DNA from: Streptacidiphilus albus JL83
GTDB taxonomy: Bacteria > Actinomycetota > Actinomycetes > Streptomycetales > Streptomycetaceae
Direction: 5' to 3'
DNA length: 64,000 nucleotides
NCBI RefSeq assembly: GCF_000744705.1
Contig: NZ_JQML01000001.1
Span: 4,660,017 to 4,724,016 of the forward strand
Made by a program: the position numbers and the translations under genes. A model generated the notes under the pieces. It saw nothing but the letters and a program-made list of their open reading frames with translations. It did not search any database and was not told where the DNA came from. This document shows, in pieces, positions 8,484 through 19,017 of this stretch. Each line of letters begins with the position of its first letter. Position 1 is the stretch's first letter.

Positions 8484-9503
8484 TCAGGCCTCCGGTTGTC
8501 CGACGACGACCAGTCGTCCGTCGGCGGTCCGCAGCACCTCGACCGGGGTCCCGTACAGCCGGGTCAGGTTCTCGGAGGTGACCACCTCGCCCGGGGCGCC
8601 GGCGACCGCGCCGCCGCCCGCGATGTACACCACCCGGTCCAGGTGGTGCAGGATCGGGTTGACGTCGTGCGCGACCATCACCACGGCCACGCCCTCCTGA
8701 TGGCATATCCGGCCGATCAGAGCCGCGACCGCGCTCTGGTTCGGCAGGTCCAGGCTGTCCAGCGGCTCGTCCAGCAGCAGCACCGCCGGACGCCGGACCA
8801 GCGCCTGGGCGATCAGCAGCCGCTGCTGCTCGCCGCCGGAGCACTCGCCGATCGGACGGTGGGCGTAGGCCGTCGCACCGACCAGCTCGACGACCTCGGC
8901 TATCCGCTCGGCCTGCTCCCGGCGCCGGCGGCCGCCGGGCAGCGGCAGCCCCCAGCGGTCGCCGTCGAGGCCGAGCCGGACCAGGTCCACACCCCGGATC
9001 CGCATCCCGGGCCCGAAGCTGCGGCGCTGCGGCAGGTAGCCGACCCGGTCCCCGCCCTGGCCGGGCCGCAGCCCGAGCACCCGGGCCTCGCCCTCGGCCG
9101 CGGGCAGCACCCCGAGCAGGACCTTGAGCAGCGTGGACTTGCCGACCCCGTTCGGACCGAGGACGGCGACGAACTCGCCCGCCCGCACGTCCAGGTCGAC
9201 GCCGGACCAGAGGGTGCGCCCGCCGACGCGGACGGCGGCGCCGCGCAGTTCGAGCACGGGATCGGCGGCGGCCGCGGTCGTCGCGACGGCGGCCGGGATG
9301 GTCGCGGCGGCGGTTGCCTGAACGGGTACTGCTGCCTGTTCGATCGCCACTGTGTGCACCGTCCCGTCTTGCGTCGTCCGCCGGTCTGCCCTCGGCAGTT
9401 GTGTCCCCGCCCGCTGCGACGTCAGCTGTCGGCGGGCCGCCGTTTGTTCCGGCTCCCCGTCGCGGATCTGCTGCCGCGCCGCCGTCATGTCCCGCACCGT
9501 CAC
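8484..9503 (-). CDS. znuC: Zinc ABC transporter ATP-binding protein
   Basis: This cytoplasmic ATPase powers the zinc importer. The 339-residue protein has Walker A GPNGVGKST, the Q-loop near YLPQRRSFGPG, the signature ECSGGEQQR, Walker B VLLLDEPLDSLD and the switch histidine in VMVAHDVN. The first about 75 residues are a low-complexity extension not found in typical ZnuC. The start is the GTG at 9503: it overlaps the stop of the binding-protein gene as GTGA, and AAGGAGG lies 10 nt upstream. An ATG 15 nt further in is too far from that site. The zinc assignment comes from the Zur box in front of the operon; manganese is the alternative. Confidence 0.88.
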   Translation of the reverse strand: MTVRDMTAARQQIRDGEPEQTAARRQLTSQRAGTQLPRADRRTTQDGTVHTVAIEQAAVPVQATAAATIPAAVATTAAAADPVLELRGAAVRVGGRTLWSGVDLDVRAGEFVAVLGPNGVGKSTLLKVLLGVLPAAEGEARVLGLRPGQGGDRVGYLPQRRSFGPGMRIRGVDLVRLGLDGDRWGLPLPGGRRRREQAERIAEVVELVGATAYAHRPIGECSGGEQQRLLIAQALVRRPAVLLLDEPLDSLDLPNQSAVAALIGRICHQEGVAVVMVAHDVNPILHHLDRVVYIAGGGAVAGAPGEVVTSENLTRLYGTPVEVLRTADGRLVVVGQPEA

Positions 9504-10477
9504 CGTCCGGTCGCCTCCTTGAGGGCCGCCGCGATCCCCTGGAGCTCGCTGACCTGCCACTGCTGGAAGGTGTCCCCGGCCGGGCTGAGCGTCTCGGTGA
9601 CCGGGGCCACCGGGATGCCCTCGGACTTGGCCAGGTTCACCTGGGCGACCACGTCCGGCGTGGAGTTCTGGGTGTTGTAGACGTAGACCTTGATCTTCTT
9701 CGACCTGATCTGCTGGTCGATCGTGGACTTGTCGGCGGCGGTGGGGTCGGTGCCCTCGCTCATCGCGTCCAGGAAGCTCTCGGGGGTGATCAGATCCAGA
9801 CCGAGGCCCTGCGCGAGCGGGGTCACGATCGACTCGGAGGCGCCGATCGGCGTCCCGGCGTAGGTCGCCCTGATGCTCGCGATCAGCTGGTTGTACTGGG
9901 CCAGGGTCTGCGTCTCGAACGCCGTCTTCAGCTGGTCGAAGTAGGCCGCGTCGGCCGGGTCGATCTTCTTGTAGTCGGCGGTGATCGCCTCGATGACCTG
10001 GTGCACGTTGGTCGGCGAGTACCAGCGGTGCGGGTTGCCGCCGGGCTGGATGCCGACCAGGTCGCCGACGTTGAGCTCGGTCCGGCCGCTGCCGGGGTTG
10101 GTCGCCAGCAGTTTGTCCGCCCAGCCGTCGTAACCGACGCCGTTGACGATGGCGAACTGCGCGGTGGTGACCGTGCGGGCGTCGGCGGCGGTCGGCTCGT
10201 AGGAGTGCGGGTCGGTGTTGGGGTTGGTGATGATGCTGGTGACCTGGACGTGGTCGCCGCCGAGCTGGGCGGCGATGCTGCCCCAGAAGTTCTCGGCCGC
10301 CGCGACCTGGATCACCTTTCCGCCGCCGGCCCCCGCGCTCGAACCGCCGGCCGTCGCGGCGCTCGGCGAGGTCGGCGCGGTCGTGGCGCAGGCACTCGTC
10401 AGCGCGAGGGCGGCGACGCCGACCGCACCGAGCGCGAGGCGCGCGGGGTGGGGAAGGCGGGAGGCGGGGGTCTTCAC
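9500..10477 (-). CDS. znuA: Zinc ABC transporter substrate-binding lipoprotein
   Basis: This 325-residue cluster A-I (Zn/Mn) binding protein is the first gene of the operon. It is exported as a lipoprotein: a basic N-terminus and hydrophobic stretch end in the lipobox LTSAC with the lipid-bearing cysteine at residue 30, followed by a Ser/Gly/Ala linker. Metal-site candidates are the histidines in NTDPHSYEP and GGNPHRWYSP and an acidic residue in the C-terminal lobe. The long His-rich loop found in many ZnuA proteins is absent. A Zur-type palindrome lies about 50 bp upstream. Confidence 0.9.
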   Translation of the reverse strand: MKTPASRLPHPARLALGAVGVAALALTSACATTAPTSPSAATAGGSSAGAGGGKVIQVAAAENFWGSIAAQLGGDHVQVTSIITNPNTDPHSYEPTAADARTVTTAQFAIVNGVGYDGWADKLLATNPGSGRTELNVGDLVGIQPGGNPHRWYSPTNVHQVIEAITADYKKIDPADAAYFDQLKTAFETQTLAQYNQLIASIRATYAGTPIGASESIVTPLAQGLGLDLITPESFLDAMSEGTDPTAADKSTIDQQIRSKKIKVYVYNTQNSTPDVVAQVNLAKSEGIPVAPVTETLSPAGDTFQQWQVSELQGIAAALKEATGR

Positions 10478-10524
10478 GTGGTCTCTCCTCGGACAGGCCG
10501 GAGCGGAACACCCACCACGCTAGA

Positions 10525-10539
10525 TGAAAATGATTCTCA
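10525..10539. promoter_or_regulatory. Zur box upstream of the zinc transporter operon
   Basis: TGAAAATGATTCTCA is a near-perfect match to the actinobacterial Zur box (TGAAAATGATTTTCA type), 48-62 bp upstream of znuA. A weaker copy, TGAAAACCATTACCG, follows at 10564-10578. Zur with zinc bound would repress the operon when zinc is plentiful. Confidence 0.85.
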
Positions 10540-10665
10540 CTTCTAGCCCGATCGGTCCAACGATGAAAACCATTACCGTTCCGTGACCCGCTGCACGCCC
10601 CCGGCGCGCGCTCCGGCGCTAGGACGTTTGCGCAGGTCAGGGCCATCGCCTCGGCGCAGACGGCA

Positions 10666-10696
10666 GATCGCCCCGGGCCGGTGGCCCGGGGCGATC
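10666..10696. terminator. Terminator downstream of the secreted beta-propeller gene
   Basis: A perfect 14-bp stem (GATCGCCCCGGGCC) with a 3-nt loop lies about 80 bp after the 3' end of the minus-strand secreted protein gene. It also insulates the zinc operon promoter from read-through. Confidence 0.7.
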
Positions 10697-10774
10697 GACG
10701 TGATCAAGCGTGTTCGGCTTCACATTCCGGCGCCGAGCCCGGCCGCACCGTCCGTGCCAGGCCCGGAGGCCGGG

Positions 10775-11791
10775 TCAGCGCACCGGCGGGAGCCAGAGCA
10801 TGGTGTCCAGCTCACCGTCGACCCGCTGCGCGCCGGCGGGCGTGAAGCGGGTGGGACTCGCCACCGGCGCCGTCTCGACGGTGCTGTAGAAGCCGCCCAT
10901 GGCTCCCCAGGGGAAGAGCGCCGCGACCACCGCGACCTGTCGCCCGTCCGGCGAGAAGGTCGCCGCGTAGAAGGCATGGGTGTTGTGCTGTGCGTCCTGG
11001 TACTCGGCGGCGATCCCGGTCACCTTGCCGGTGGCCAGGTCGGCCAGATAGGCGCTGCCGTCCCCGTAGGCCAGCTCACGGCCGCTCGGCGAGAAGCTCA
11101 CCGCCCCGGTCGGCTCCACCGACAGGTGCAGCTCGTAGGGCTTGGCGTTGCCCGCCTTGAGCCAGAGGTTCCCGCCGACGTCCGCGGCCAGGGTCCGGCC
11201 GTCCGGCGAGTACGCCTCCGGCGCGACCAGGGTCGACTGCGGGAAGCCCGGAGCAACCGGGGTCAGCCCCTTGCCGTCGATGCCGATCCGGTAGAGCTGG
11301 TTGCCGTCGGTGCTCCTGTTCTCCACGTCGAAGAGCAGGTGCCGACCGTCCGGCGTGAAGATCGCCCGGTCGAAGGAGTAGGCGGTGCTCGGCAGCCGGT
11401 AGACGACCCGGCCGTGGGTGCCGTCCCGGTCCATCACGTGCAGCGCCAGCGGGGTGGTGATCGGCCCGCTCCCGGCGTCCGGCACCGCCGGTCCGATGTA
11501 CGAGACCAGCCCGGCGTCGGGCGAGGCCGAGGGCTCGCAGCCGGCGCCGGTCGGGGTGAACTCGGCGACCTTGCCGGTGACCGGGTCGGTCGCCGACAGC
11601 GCGCACACCCCCGGGAACCCGTCGTCGGCCGTCCCGGAGATGATCTGCCCCTCGCTCGGACGCGCGGCGGATGCGGTGGCCGCCGTGGCGCTCGGCCCGG
11701 TGGCCGCCTCCGCGCCGGCGCCGGAGGCTCCCCACATCCCCGCCAGCAGCACCGCCGCCGTCACGAACGCACGCGCGCGCTGATTCCCCAT
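10775..11791 (-). CDS. Secreted TolB/WD40-like beta-propeller protein
   Basis: This 338-residue exported protein has a signal peptide (MGNQRARAFVTAAVLLAGMWGASGAGAEA, cleavage likely near residue 30). Repeated propeller blades follow, marked by the PD40 motif: FTPDGRHLLFDVEN, YSPDGRTLAADVGGNLW, FSPSGRELAYGD and FSPDGRQVAVVA. About six blades are spread over residues 50-335. Cysteines at about 63 and 85 may form a disulfide. No catalytic domain is seen; a binding or scaffold role outside the cell is likely. It is monocistronic and transcribed away from the aminotransferase intergenic region. Confidence 0.75.
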   Translation of the reverse strand: MGNQRARAFVTAAVLLAGMWGASGAGAEAATGPSATAATASAARPSEGQIISGTADDGFPGVCALSATDPVTGKVAEFTPTGAGCEPSASPDAGLVSYIGPAVPDAGSGPITTPLALHVMDRDGTHGRVVYRLPSTAYSFDRAIFTPDGRHLLFDVENRSTDGNQLYRIGIDGKGLTPVAPGFPQSTLVAPEAYSPDGRTLAADVGGNLWLKAGNAKPYELHLSVEPTGAVSFSPSGRELAYGDGSAYLADLATGKVTGIAAEYQDAQHNTHAFYAATFSPDGRQVAVVAALFPWGAMGGFYSTVETAPVASPTRFTPAGAQRVDGELDTMLWLPPVR

Positions 11792-12106
11792 GGCACTCCC
11801 CCCACCTGCGCGAGCACCGCTCTGACGCCCGCCACCGCTCCCGCCCCCTCACGCTTCCTCGACCCCCAGGGAACCGGGCAGCCCCTCGAACATATCCGCC
11901 ACCAAATGCGGTCAGCAATACCGCTGTTGACTGATCCTCAGATCCGTTGGCGCACAGGGGCACGACCGGCGCACCCGCCCCGACGGCGCGCCGCCGCAGC
12001 CCGGGAACCCGCTATCAGGGTCGCGGCACGCCGTGACCGCCCCGGAATCAGTCACTCTGCTGCCGCGGGACAGATCAGCCCGTACAACGGACAGCGGCCG
12101 AGCAGG
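11792..12106. other. Intergenic region with the likely promoter of the secreted propeller gene
   Basis: The 315 bp between the minus-strand aminotransferase 3' end and the secreted-protein start contain an AT-richer stretch at 11885-11950 that is a likely promoter for the secreted gene. No coding frame with proper codon bias is seen. Confidence 0.4.
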
Positions 12107-13273
12107 TCACCCTCCCAGGCGCTGAAGCTGGACTGCCGCATCGGCGAGGACCTGGTCCTGCTTGCAGAAGGTGAAGCGGACCTGGGTGCGGCCGGCTTCG
12201 GGGTCGTCGTAGAAGACGGAGTTGGGGATGGCGACCACGCCGCAGCGTTCGGGCAGCGCGCGGCAGAAGGCGTAGGCGTCCTTCTCGCCGAAGGGGGTGA
12301 TGTCGGTGGTGATGAAGTAGGTGCCCTGGGGCTGGTAGACCTCGAAACCCGCCGCGCGCAGGCCGTCGGCCAGGAGGTCGCGCTTGCGGAGCAGGTCGGT
12401 GCGCAGGGTGGTGAAGTAGCCGTCCGGGAGCCGCAGGGCCTCTGCGACGGCGTACTGGAACGGGCCGGCGCTGACATAGGTCAGGTACTGCTTGGCGGTT
12501 CGGACGGCGGCGACCAACTCCCGCGAAGCCGTCACCCAGCCGACCTTCCAGCCGGTGAAGGAGAAGGTCTTGCCGGCGGAGGAGATGGAGACGGTGCGCT
12601 CGCGCATCCCGGGGAGGGCGGCGATGGGGTGGTGCGCGCCGCTGAAGACCAGGTGCTCGTAGACCTCGTCGGTGACCACCAGGAGGTCGTGCTCCACGGC
12701 CAGTTCGGCGATGGCGCTGAGCTCGTCCGGGGAGAGCACCATGCCGGTCGGGTTGTGCGGGGAGTTGAGCAGGAGCAGCCGGGTGCGCGGGGTGACCAGC
12801 GAGCGCAGCAGGTCGAGGTCGGGGCGGAAGTCCGGGGCGCGCAGGGTGAGCGGGACGCGGGTGGCGCCGGCCATGGCGATGCAGGCCGCGTAGGAGTCGT
12901 AGAACGGCTCGAAGGCGATCACCTCGTCACCGGGCTCCAGCAGCGCCAGCATCGCGGCGGCGATGGCCTCGGTCGCTCCGGCGGTGACCAGCACCTCGCC
13001 GTCGGGGTCGTAGGCGAGGCCGTAGAACCGCTGCTGGTGCTCGGCGATCGCCGCGCGCAGCTCGGGGATGCCGGGGCCGGGCGGGTACTGGTTGCCCCTG
13101 CCCTCGCGGATCGCGCGGACCGCCGCCTCGGCGATCTCGGCCGGGCCGTCGGTGTCCGGGAAGCCCTGGCCCAGGTTGATCGCGCCGGTCGCGGTGGCCA
13201 GCGCCGACATCTCCGCGAAGATCGTCGTCCCCAGCCCGTCGAGGCGTCGGTTCAGCAGCGGCCTTGCAGTCAT
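12107..13273 (-). CDS. PLP-dependent class I/II aminotransferase (DapC/YbdL-like)
   Basis: This 388-residue fold type I aminotransferase has INLGQGFPDTDGP near the N-terminus, the PLP-ring contact in AFEPFYDSYA, NSPHNPTGMVL with the conserved asparagine, VVTDEVYEHL, the Schiff-base lysine in SISSAGKTFSFTGWKVGW, and the substrate carboxylate arginine in TQVRFTFCK. Relatives include kynurenine/methionine aminotransferases and N-succinyl-DAP aminotransferase; the actinobacterial members are usually named DapC-like, but the substrate is not proven. The start at 13273 is chosen because GAGGAG lies 6-7 nt upstream; an ATG 33 bp earlier has no such site. It is divergent from the GT-C gene. Confidence 0.88.
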   Translation of the reverse strand: MTARPLLNRRLDGLGTTIFAEMSALATATGAINLGQGFPDTDGPAEIAEAAVRAIREGRGNQYPPGPGIPELRAAIAEHQQRFYGLAYDPDGEVLVTAGATEAIAAAMLALLEPGDEVIAFEPFYDSYAACIAMAGATRVPLTLRAPDFRPDLDLLRSLVTPRTRLLLLNSPHNPTGMVLSPDELSAIAELAVEHDLLVVTDEVYEHLVFSGAHHPIAALPGMRERTVSISSAGKTFSFTGWKVGWVTASRELVAAVRTAKQYLTYVSAGPFQYAVAEALRLPDGYFTTLRTDLLRKRDLLADGLRAAGFEVYQPQGTYFITTDITPFGEKDAYAFCRALPERCGVVAIPNSVFYDDPEAGRTQVRFTFCKQDQVLADAAVQLQRLGG

Positions 13274-13438
13274 CTTCGGCTCCTCGTGTGTGCGACTGCT
13301 GGCCATCCTCGGGCCGGGCCCGCGACCGCGACAAGCCCGGTCGGGTCACTGCGGCCGATCGGACGCCCGGGACGTGCGAGGAACCGTGGTCGGCCGAAGC
13401 CGGATCCCGGGCCGGTGGACGTACGGGAGAATGCCCGG

Positions 13439-14674
13439 GTGGACGAAGACCTTCTCGACAGCGCTCAGCAGCAGGCCGGGCGACGAACCAGGGGCGCTGC
13501 GAGGGCCGGCGCGGACCCGGCGGACGCATCGGCGCCGTCACGGCCGTCCGCCGGGCGCAGCGTGCTGCGCGCGCTGCGGGGTGCGGCGCTGCCACTCGCG
13601 GTGGCGGTCGCGTCCGCGCTGCTGAGCTGCCTGCTGATGAACTGGATGAAGACCCCGGGCGAGACCCTGGCCGGGCGGTTCCACGTCTGGGACGCGAGCT
13701 TCTACGTGCAGATCGCCGAGTCCGGCTATCCGCACGGCTACACCTACGGAGCCAACGGCCAGCTGTCCGGCAACAGCCTGGCGTTCTTCCCGCTCTACCC
13801 GCTGCTGATCCGGATCGTCCACCTGCTCACCGGGTTGGCCTTCGGCACCTCCGCCGTCGTCGTCGCCTGGCTCTGCGCGGCGGGTGCGGCCGTCGCCGTC
13901 CACCACCTGGTCGCCCGGCTGCACTCGGCCCGGGTGGCCGGCTTCGCGGTGGCGCTGGTGTTCTGCCAGCCGATGGCCGTGTCGCTGTGGATCGGCTACA
14001 CCGAGAGCCTGTTCCTGCTGCTCGCGGCGGCGGCGCTGCTGGCGGTGCGGAAGGAGGCGTGGGTCTGGGCCGGTGTGCTCACCTGCCTGGCCGGGCTGAC
14101 CCGGTCGACCGGGGTCGCCGTCGCGGCGGCACTGGTCGTCGGCGTGCTGCTGGCCGCGCGCCGGGAGCGGTCGCTGCGCCCGCGGATGCTGGTGGGCTGC
14201 CTGCTCGGCTGCGTCGGGATGCCCGTCTACCTGCTGTGGGTCGGTCTGCGGGTGGGCCAGCTGGACGGCTGGGCGCGGATCCAGAGCGCCGGCTGGAGCA
14301 CGGCCTGGGACTGGGGCAGCAGCACGTTCGACTTCCTCAGCAGCACCCTGCACGGCGCGGACGGCTGGGTGCAGGTGAGCGTGGCCTTCGTCCTGCTCGG
14401 CTACGTGGTGGCGTGCGCGGCGGCCCTGCTGAGCCGCCCGTGGCCGCCGCTGGCCGTGTACGGGGCGCTGATCCTGGTGATGTCGCTGGGGCAGAGCAAC
14501 TACTACCACTCCAAGCCGCGGCTGCTGGTCCCGGTGCTGCTGGCGGTGCTCCCGCTCGCGGAGGCGCTGGCCCGCGGGCGCCGGCCCGGGGCGTACCTGG
14601 CGCTGGCCTGGATCGCCTTCCTCGGCAGCTGGTTCGGCGCCTACATGCTCACGGTCTGGCCCTACGCGATCTGA
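13439..14674 (+). CDS. GT-C type polyprenol-linked mannosyltransferase-like membrane protein
   Basis: This 411-residue multispanning protein with about ten helices resembles the PIG-V/GPI mannosyltransferase group of GT-C enzymes, which use polyprenyl-phosphate sugars on the outer face of the membrane. The first extracellular loop FHVWDASFYVQIAESGYPHGY carries the acidic GT-C motif (Asp after Trp), and FFPLYPLLIRIVHLLTG and YTESLFLLLAAAAL are typical of the family. The start is the GTG at 13439: GAGAAT 6 nt upstream would serve a leaderless mRNA, and GGGAGA could act as a ribosome site. An in-frame GTG at 13415 is the alternative. A 16-bp hairpin follows the stop. Confidence 0.75.
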   Translation: MDEDLLDSAQQQAGRRTRGAARAGADPADASAPSRPSAGRSVLRALRGAALPLAVAVASALLSCLLMNWMKTPGETLAGRFHVWDASFYVQIAESGYPHGYTYGANGQLSGNSLAFFPLYPLLIRIVHLLTGLAFGTSAVVVAWLCAAGAAVAVHHLVARLHSARVAGFAVALVFCQPMAVSLWIGYTESLFLLLAAAALLAVRKEAWVWAGVLTCLAGLTRSTGVAVAAALVVGVLLAARRERSLRPRMLVGCLLGCVGMPVYLLWVGLRVGQLDGWARIQSAGWSTAWDWGSSTFDFLSSTLHGADGWVQVSVAFVLLGYVVACAAALLSRPWPPLAVYGALILVMSLGQSNYYHSKPRLLVPVLLAVLPLAEALARGRRPGAYLALAWIAFLGSWFGAYMLTVWPYAI

Positions 14675-14701
14675 TCCGCAGCAGGACGGGGCCGCAGCAG
14701 G

Positions 14702-14736
14702 ACGGGGCCGGTACGCATGCTGCGTACCGGCCCCGT
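14702..14736. terminator. Bidirectional terminator between the GT-C and YbjN genes
   Basis: A perfect 16-bp inverted repeat (ACGGGGCCGGTACGCA, loop TGC) lies between two convergent genes. Confidence 0.8.
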
Positions 14737-14753
14737 TCAGCTGTGCTGACAGA

Positions 14754-15308
14754 TCAGTCCTCGGCGGGACCGTCGGAGTCCTCGTCGCCCTCGGCGGAGC
14801 CGTCGACGTCCTTGACCAGGCCGAGGCGGTTCGCCAGCCACTGGTCGAAGGCGACCGAGGCCTGGGTCCAGTTGGCGGTCATGGCGACGAAGTAGTTGAT
14901 GTTGACGCCCATGCCGACGATCATCTGCGACTCACCGATGACCCGGATCACGCCGTCGTCGTGGGTGTGGGTGTAGACCTTCGGCCAGAGCGACTCGCGG
15001 TTCCACTCGTCCAGCGCCTCCAGCAGCTCGGTCTTGGAGTCGATCGAGTGCGGGCGGTCGTAGAAGGTGCGGACCGCGAAGAGCTCCTTCTGGTCGCCGC
15101 GGAACATGTAGTAGACGCGGAAGCCCTCCCAGGGGGCGAGGAGGTCGCCCTCCTCGTCCATGGCGTGCTTCAGCTCCATCTGGTCCAGCAGCTGGCGCAC
15201 CAGGTCCTGGTTCGGAACGACCACGGGCGGCGGCCCGGCCTCGCCCGACGGCTGCTGCGGCGGCTGCGGCACCCCGAAGGACGGGATGGACGACGGGTCG
15301 ATGCTCAT
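14754..15308 (-). CDS. YbjN domain protein (type III secretion chaperone-like fold)
   Basis: This 184-residue soluble protein has a Pro-rich N-terminal 35 residues, then a YbjN-type domain: LVRQLLDQMELKHAMDEEGDL, WEGFRVYYMFRGDQKELFAVRTFYDR, and IGESQMIVGMGVNINYFVAMTANWTQAS. The C-terminal tail is acidic. YbjN proteins share the fold of secretion chaperones, but in actinobacteria their role is unknown. The gene sits directly downstream of clpB (69 bp) in the same direction, so it may be co-transcribed with clpB and share its heat control. This linkage is conserved in Streptomyces. GAAGGGAA precedes the ATG. Confidence 0.8.
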   Translation of the reverse strand: MSIDPSSIPSFGVPQPPQQPSGEAGPPPVVVPNQDLVRQLLDQMELKHAMDEEGDLLAPWEGFRVYYMFRGDQKELFAVRTFYDRPHSIDSKTELLEALDEWNRESLWPKVYTHTHDDGVIRVIGESQMIVGMGVNINYFVAMTANWTQASVAFDQWLANRLGLVKDVDGSAEGDEDSDGPAED

Positions 15309-15376
15309 CGAGACGAGTTCCCTTCAAGAAGACTTTGCATGTCCATCCTGCCTCATGGGTGCCGGGCCGCGAAGCT

Positions 15377-18001
<2,625 letters not shown>

Positions 18002-18098
18002 GCTGGGGTGTCCTCCTGAGCTCGGCGTGACTGTGGACCGGAGTGAACCACTGGGCGTGCCTCACCCAGCGAATCCTGCCATGGTGAACATGACGTAA

Positions 18099-18119
18099 GT
18101 TGAGTCTATTCCACTCAAG
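18099..18119. promoter_or_regulatory. HAIR operator (HspR-binding site) of clpB
   Basis: GTTGAGT-N7-ACTCAAG matches the HspR-associated inverted repeat CTTGAGT-N7-ACTCAAG at 13 of 14 arm positions. It lies 98-118 bp upstream of the clpB start, in the intergenic space after the LURP-one-like gene. HspR with DnaK would hold clpB off until heat shock. Confidence 0.88.
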
Positions 18120-18177
18120 GCAGGATCTGGGACGTCTCCGGCCGACGCCGGACCGCAGTCGGCGCCGAGCGCCTGCG

Positions 18178-18672
18178 CTACAGCCGGTCCTGGTGCTCCG
18201 CCGCCTGCATGTGGTCCACGCAGACCGCGACGCTGAGCAGCAGCGGCACGTCCTGGTCGTCCTGGATGTCGATGCCGTAGGTGTCGCGGAAGCTGAACCA
18301 CTTCCGGCTGATGTGGGCGATCCGGTGGCCGTGCTCCTCGACCGCGAACTCGTGGTCGCTGAAGTTGCCGTGCACCTCCAGCTCCCGCCCGTCGTGGAGG
18401 TGCACCTCGTACTTGTCCCGGAACGGGGTGAACAGCTTCTTCTTCACCGTGGCGACGACCTCGCCGTCCCGTTCGATCTTCATCGCGTCGCGGATGCTCA
18501 CCAGCTTCTTCTTGACCACGGCCACCTTGTGGCCGTGCATGTCCTTGAGCTCGAAGGTGTCCGAGATCCGGAGGATCTTCGCGTCCACCAGGAACGCCTT
18601 CTCGCCGTGCTCGGTGGTGATCCAGAAGTCGTCGCCGATCGAGAACAACCGGTCGCGCAACAGGTACTTCAT
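18178..18672 (-). CDS. LURP-one-related (tubby-like fold) protein
   Basis: This 164-residue protein is almost entirely a LURP-one-related beta-barrel domain: MKYLLRDRLFSIGDDFWITTEHGEKAFLVDAKILRISDTFEL, then MHGHKVAVVKKKL, FTPFRDKYEVHL and the C-terminal amphipathic helix. The fold is related to Tubby and scramblases and may bind lipids or nucleotides; the bacterial role is unknown. The start at 18672 is chosen for AAGGAGG about 9 nt upstream and for agreement with the domain start; a longer reading to 18813 is a basic, low-quality extension. Confidence 0.8.
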   Translation of the reverse strand: MKYLLRDRLFSIGDDFWITTEHGEKAFLVDAKILRISDTFELKDMHGHKVAVVKKKLVSIRDAMKIERDGEVVATVKKKLFTPFRDKYEVHLHDGRELEVHGNFSDHEFAVEEHGHRIAHISRKWFSFRDTYGIDIQDDQDVPLLLSVAVCVDHMQAAEHQDRL

Positions 18673-19017
18673 GCCGCCCCGCCTCCTTGAGTGATCCTGC
18701 GTCGGCGTACCGGCCCGCCTCGGCGCGCGCTTGCGCGCGTCCGCGCGGGGCCGTGCATCCGCTGTCCGTGGAGACGCCTTCCCCCGGCCCGCCGGTTCGA
18801 CCCTTCCATGCACCCGTACGTGGCGGAAGACCGAACGGAGAAACGGTCAGCTGACGGTGGGTGAGCTGACGGGGTGGCATTCCGTTCATGCGGTTATCGG
18901 ATCTCTGCTCAGGGGGACGTTCGCGACGGCCGAGGCGCGCGAAGGTCATGCACCGGGGGCGTCCGCTGCGAAGCACGCCCCCGCGCCACACCCGAGAGAA
19001 AGCGACAGTGACGGGCC
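18673..19017. other. Divergent promoter region of the LURP-one and collagen-like genes
   Basis: These 345 bp between divergent genes hold no convincing coding frame. A stem-like GGCGCGCGCTTGCGCGCGTC sits near 18720-18742. A GAGAGAAAG about 17 nt before the collagen-like ATG is a weak ribosome-site candidate. Confidence 0.4.

Noticed and set aside
10583-14674. A 1363-codon open frame on the + strand
   Set aside because: Only its last about 411 codons (GT-C protein) have family motifs. The rest is antisense to the propeller and aminotransferase genes.
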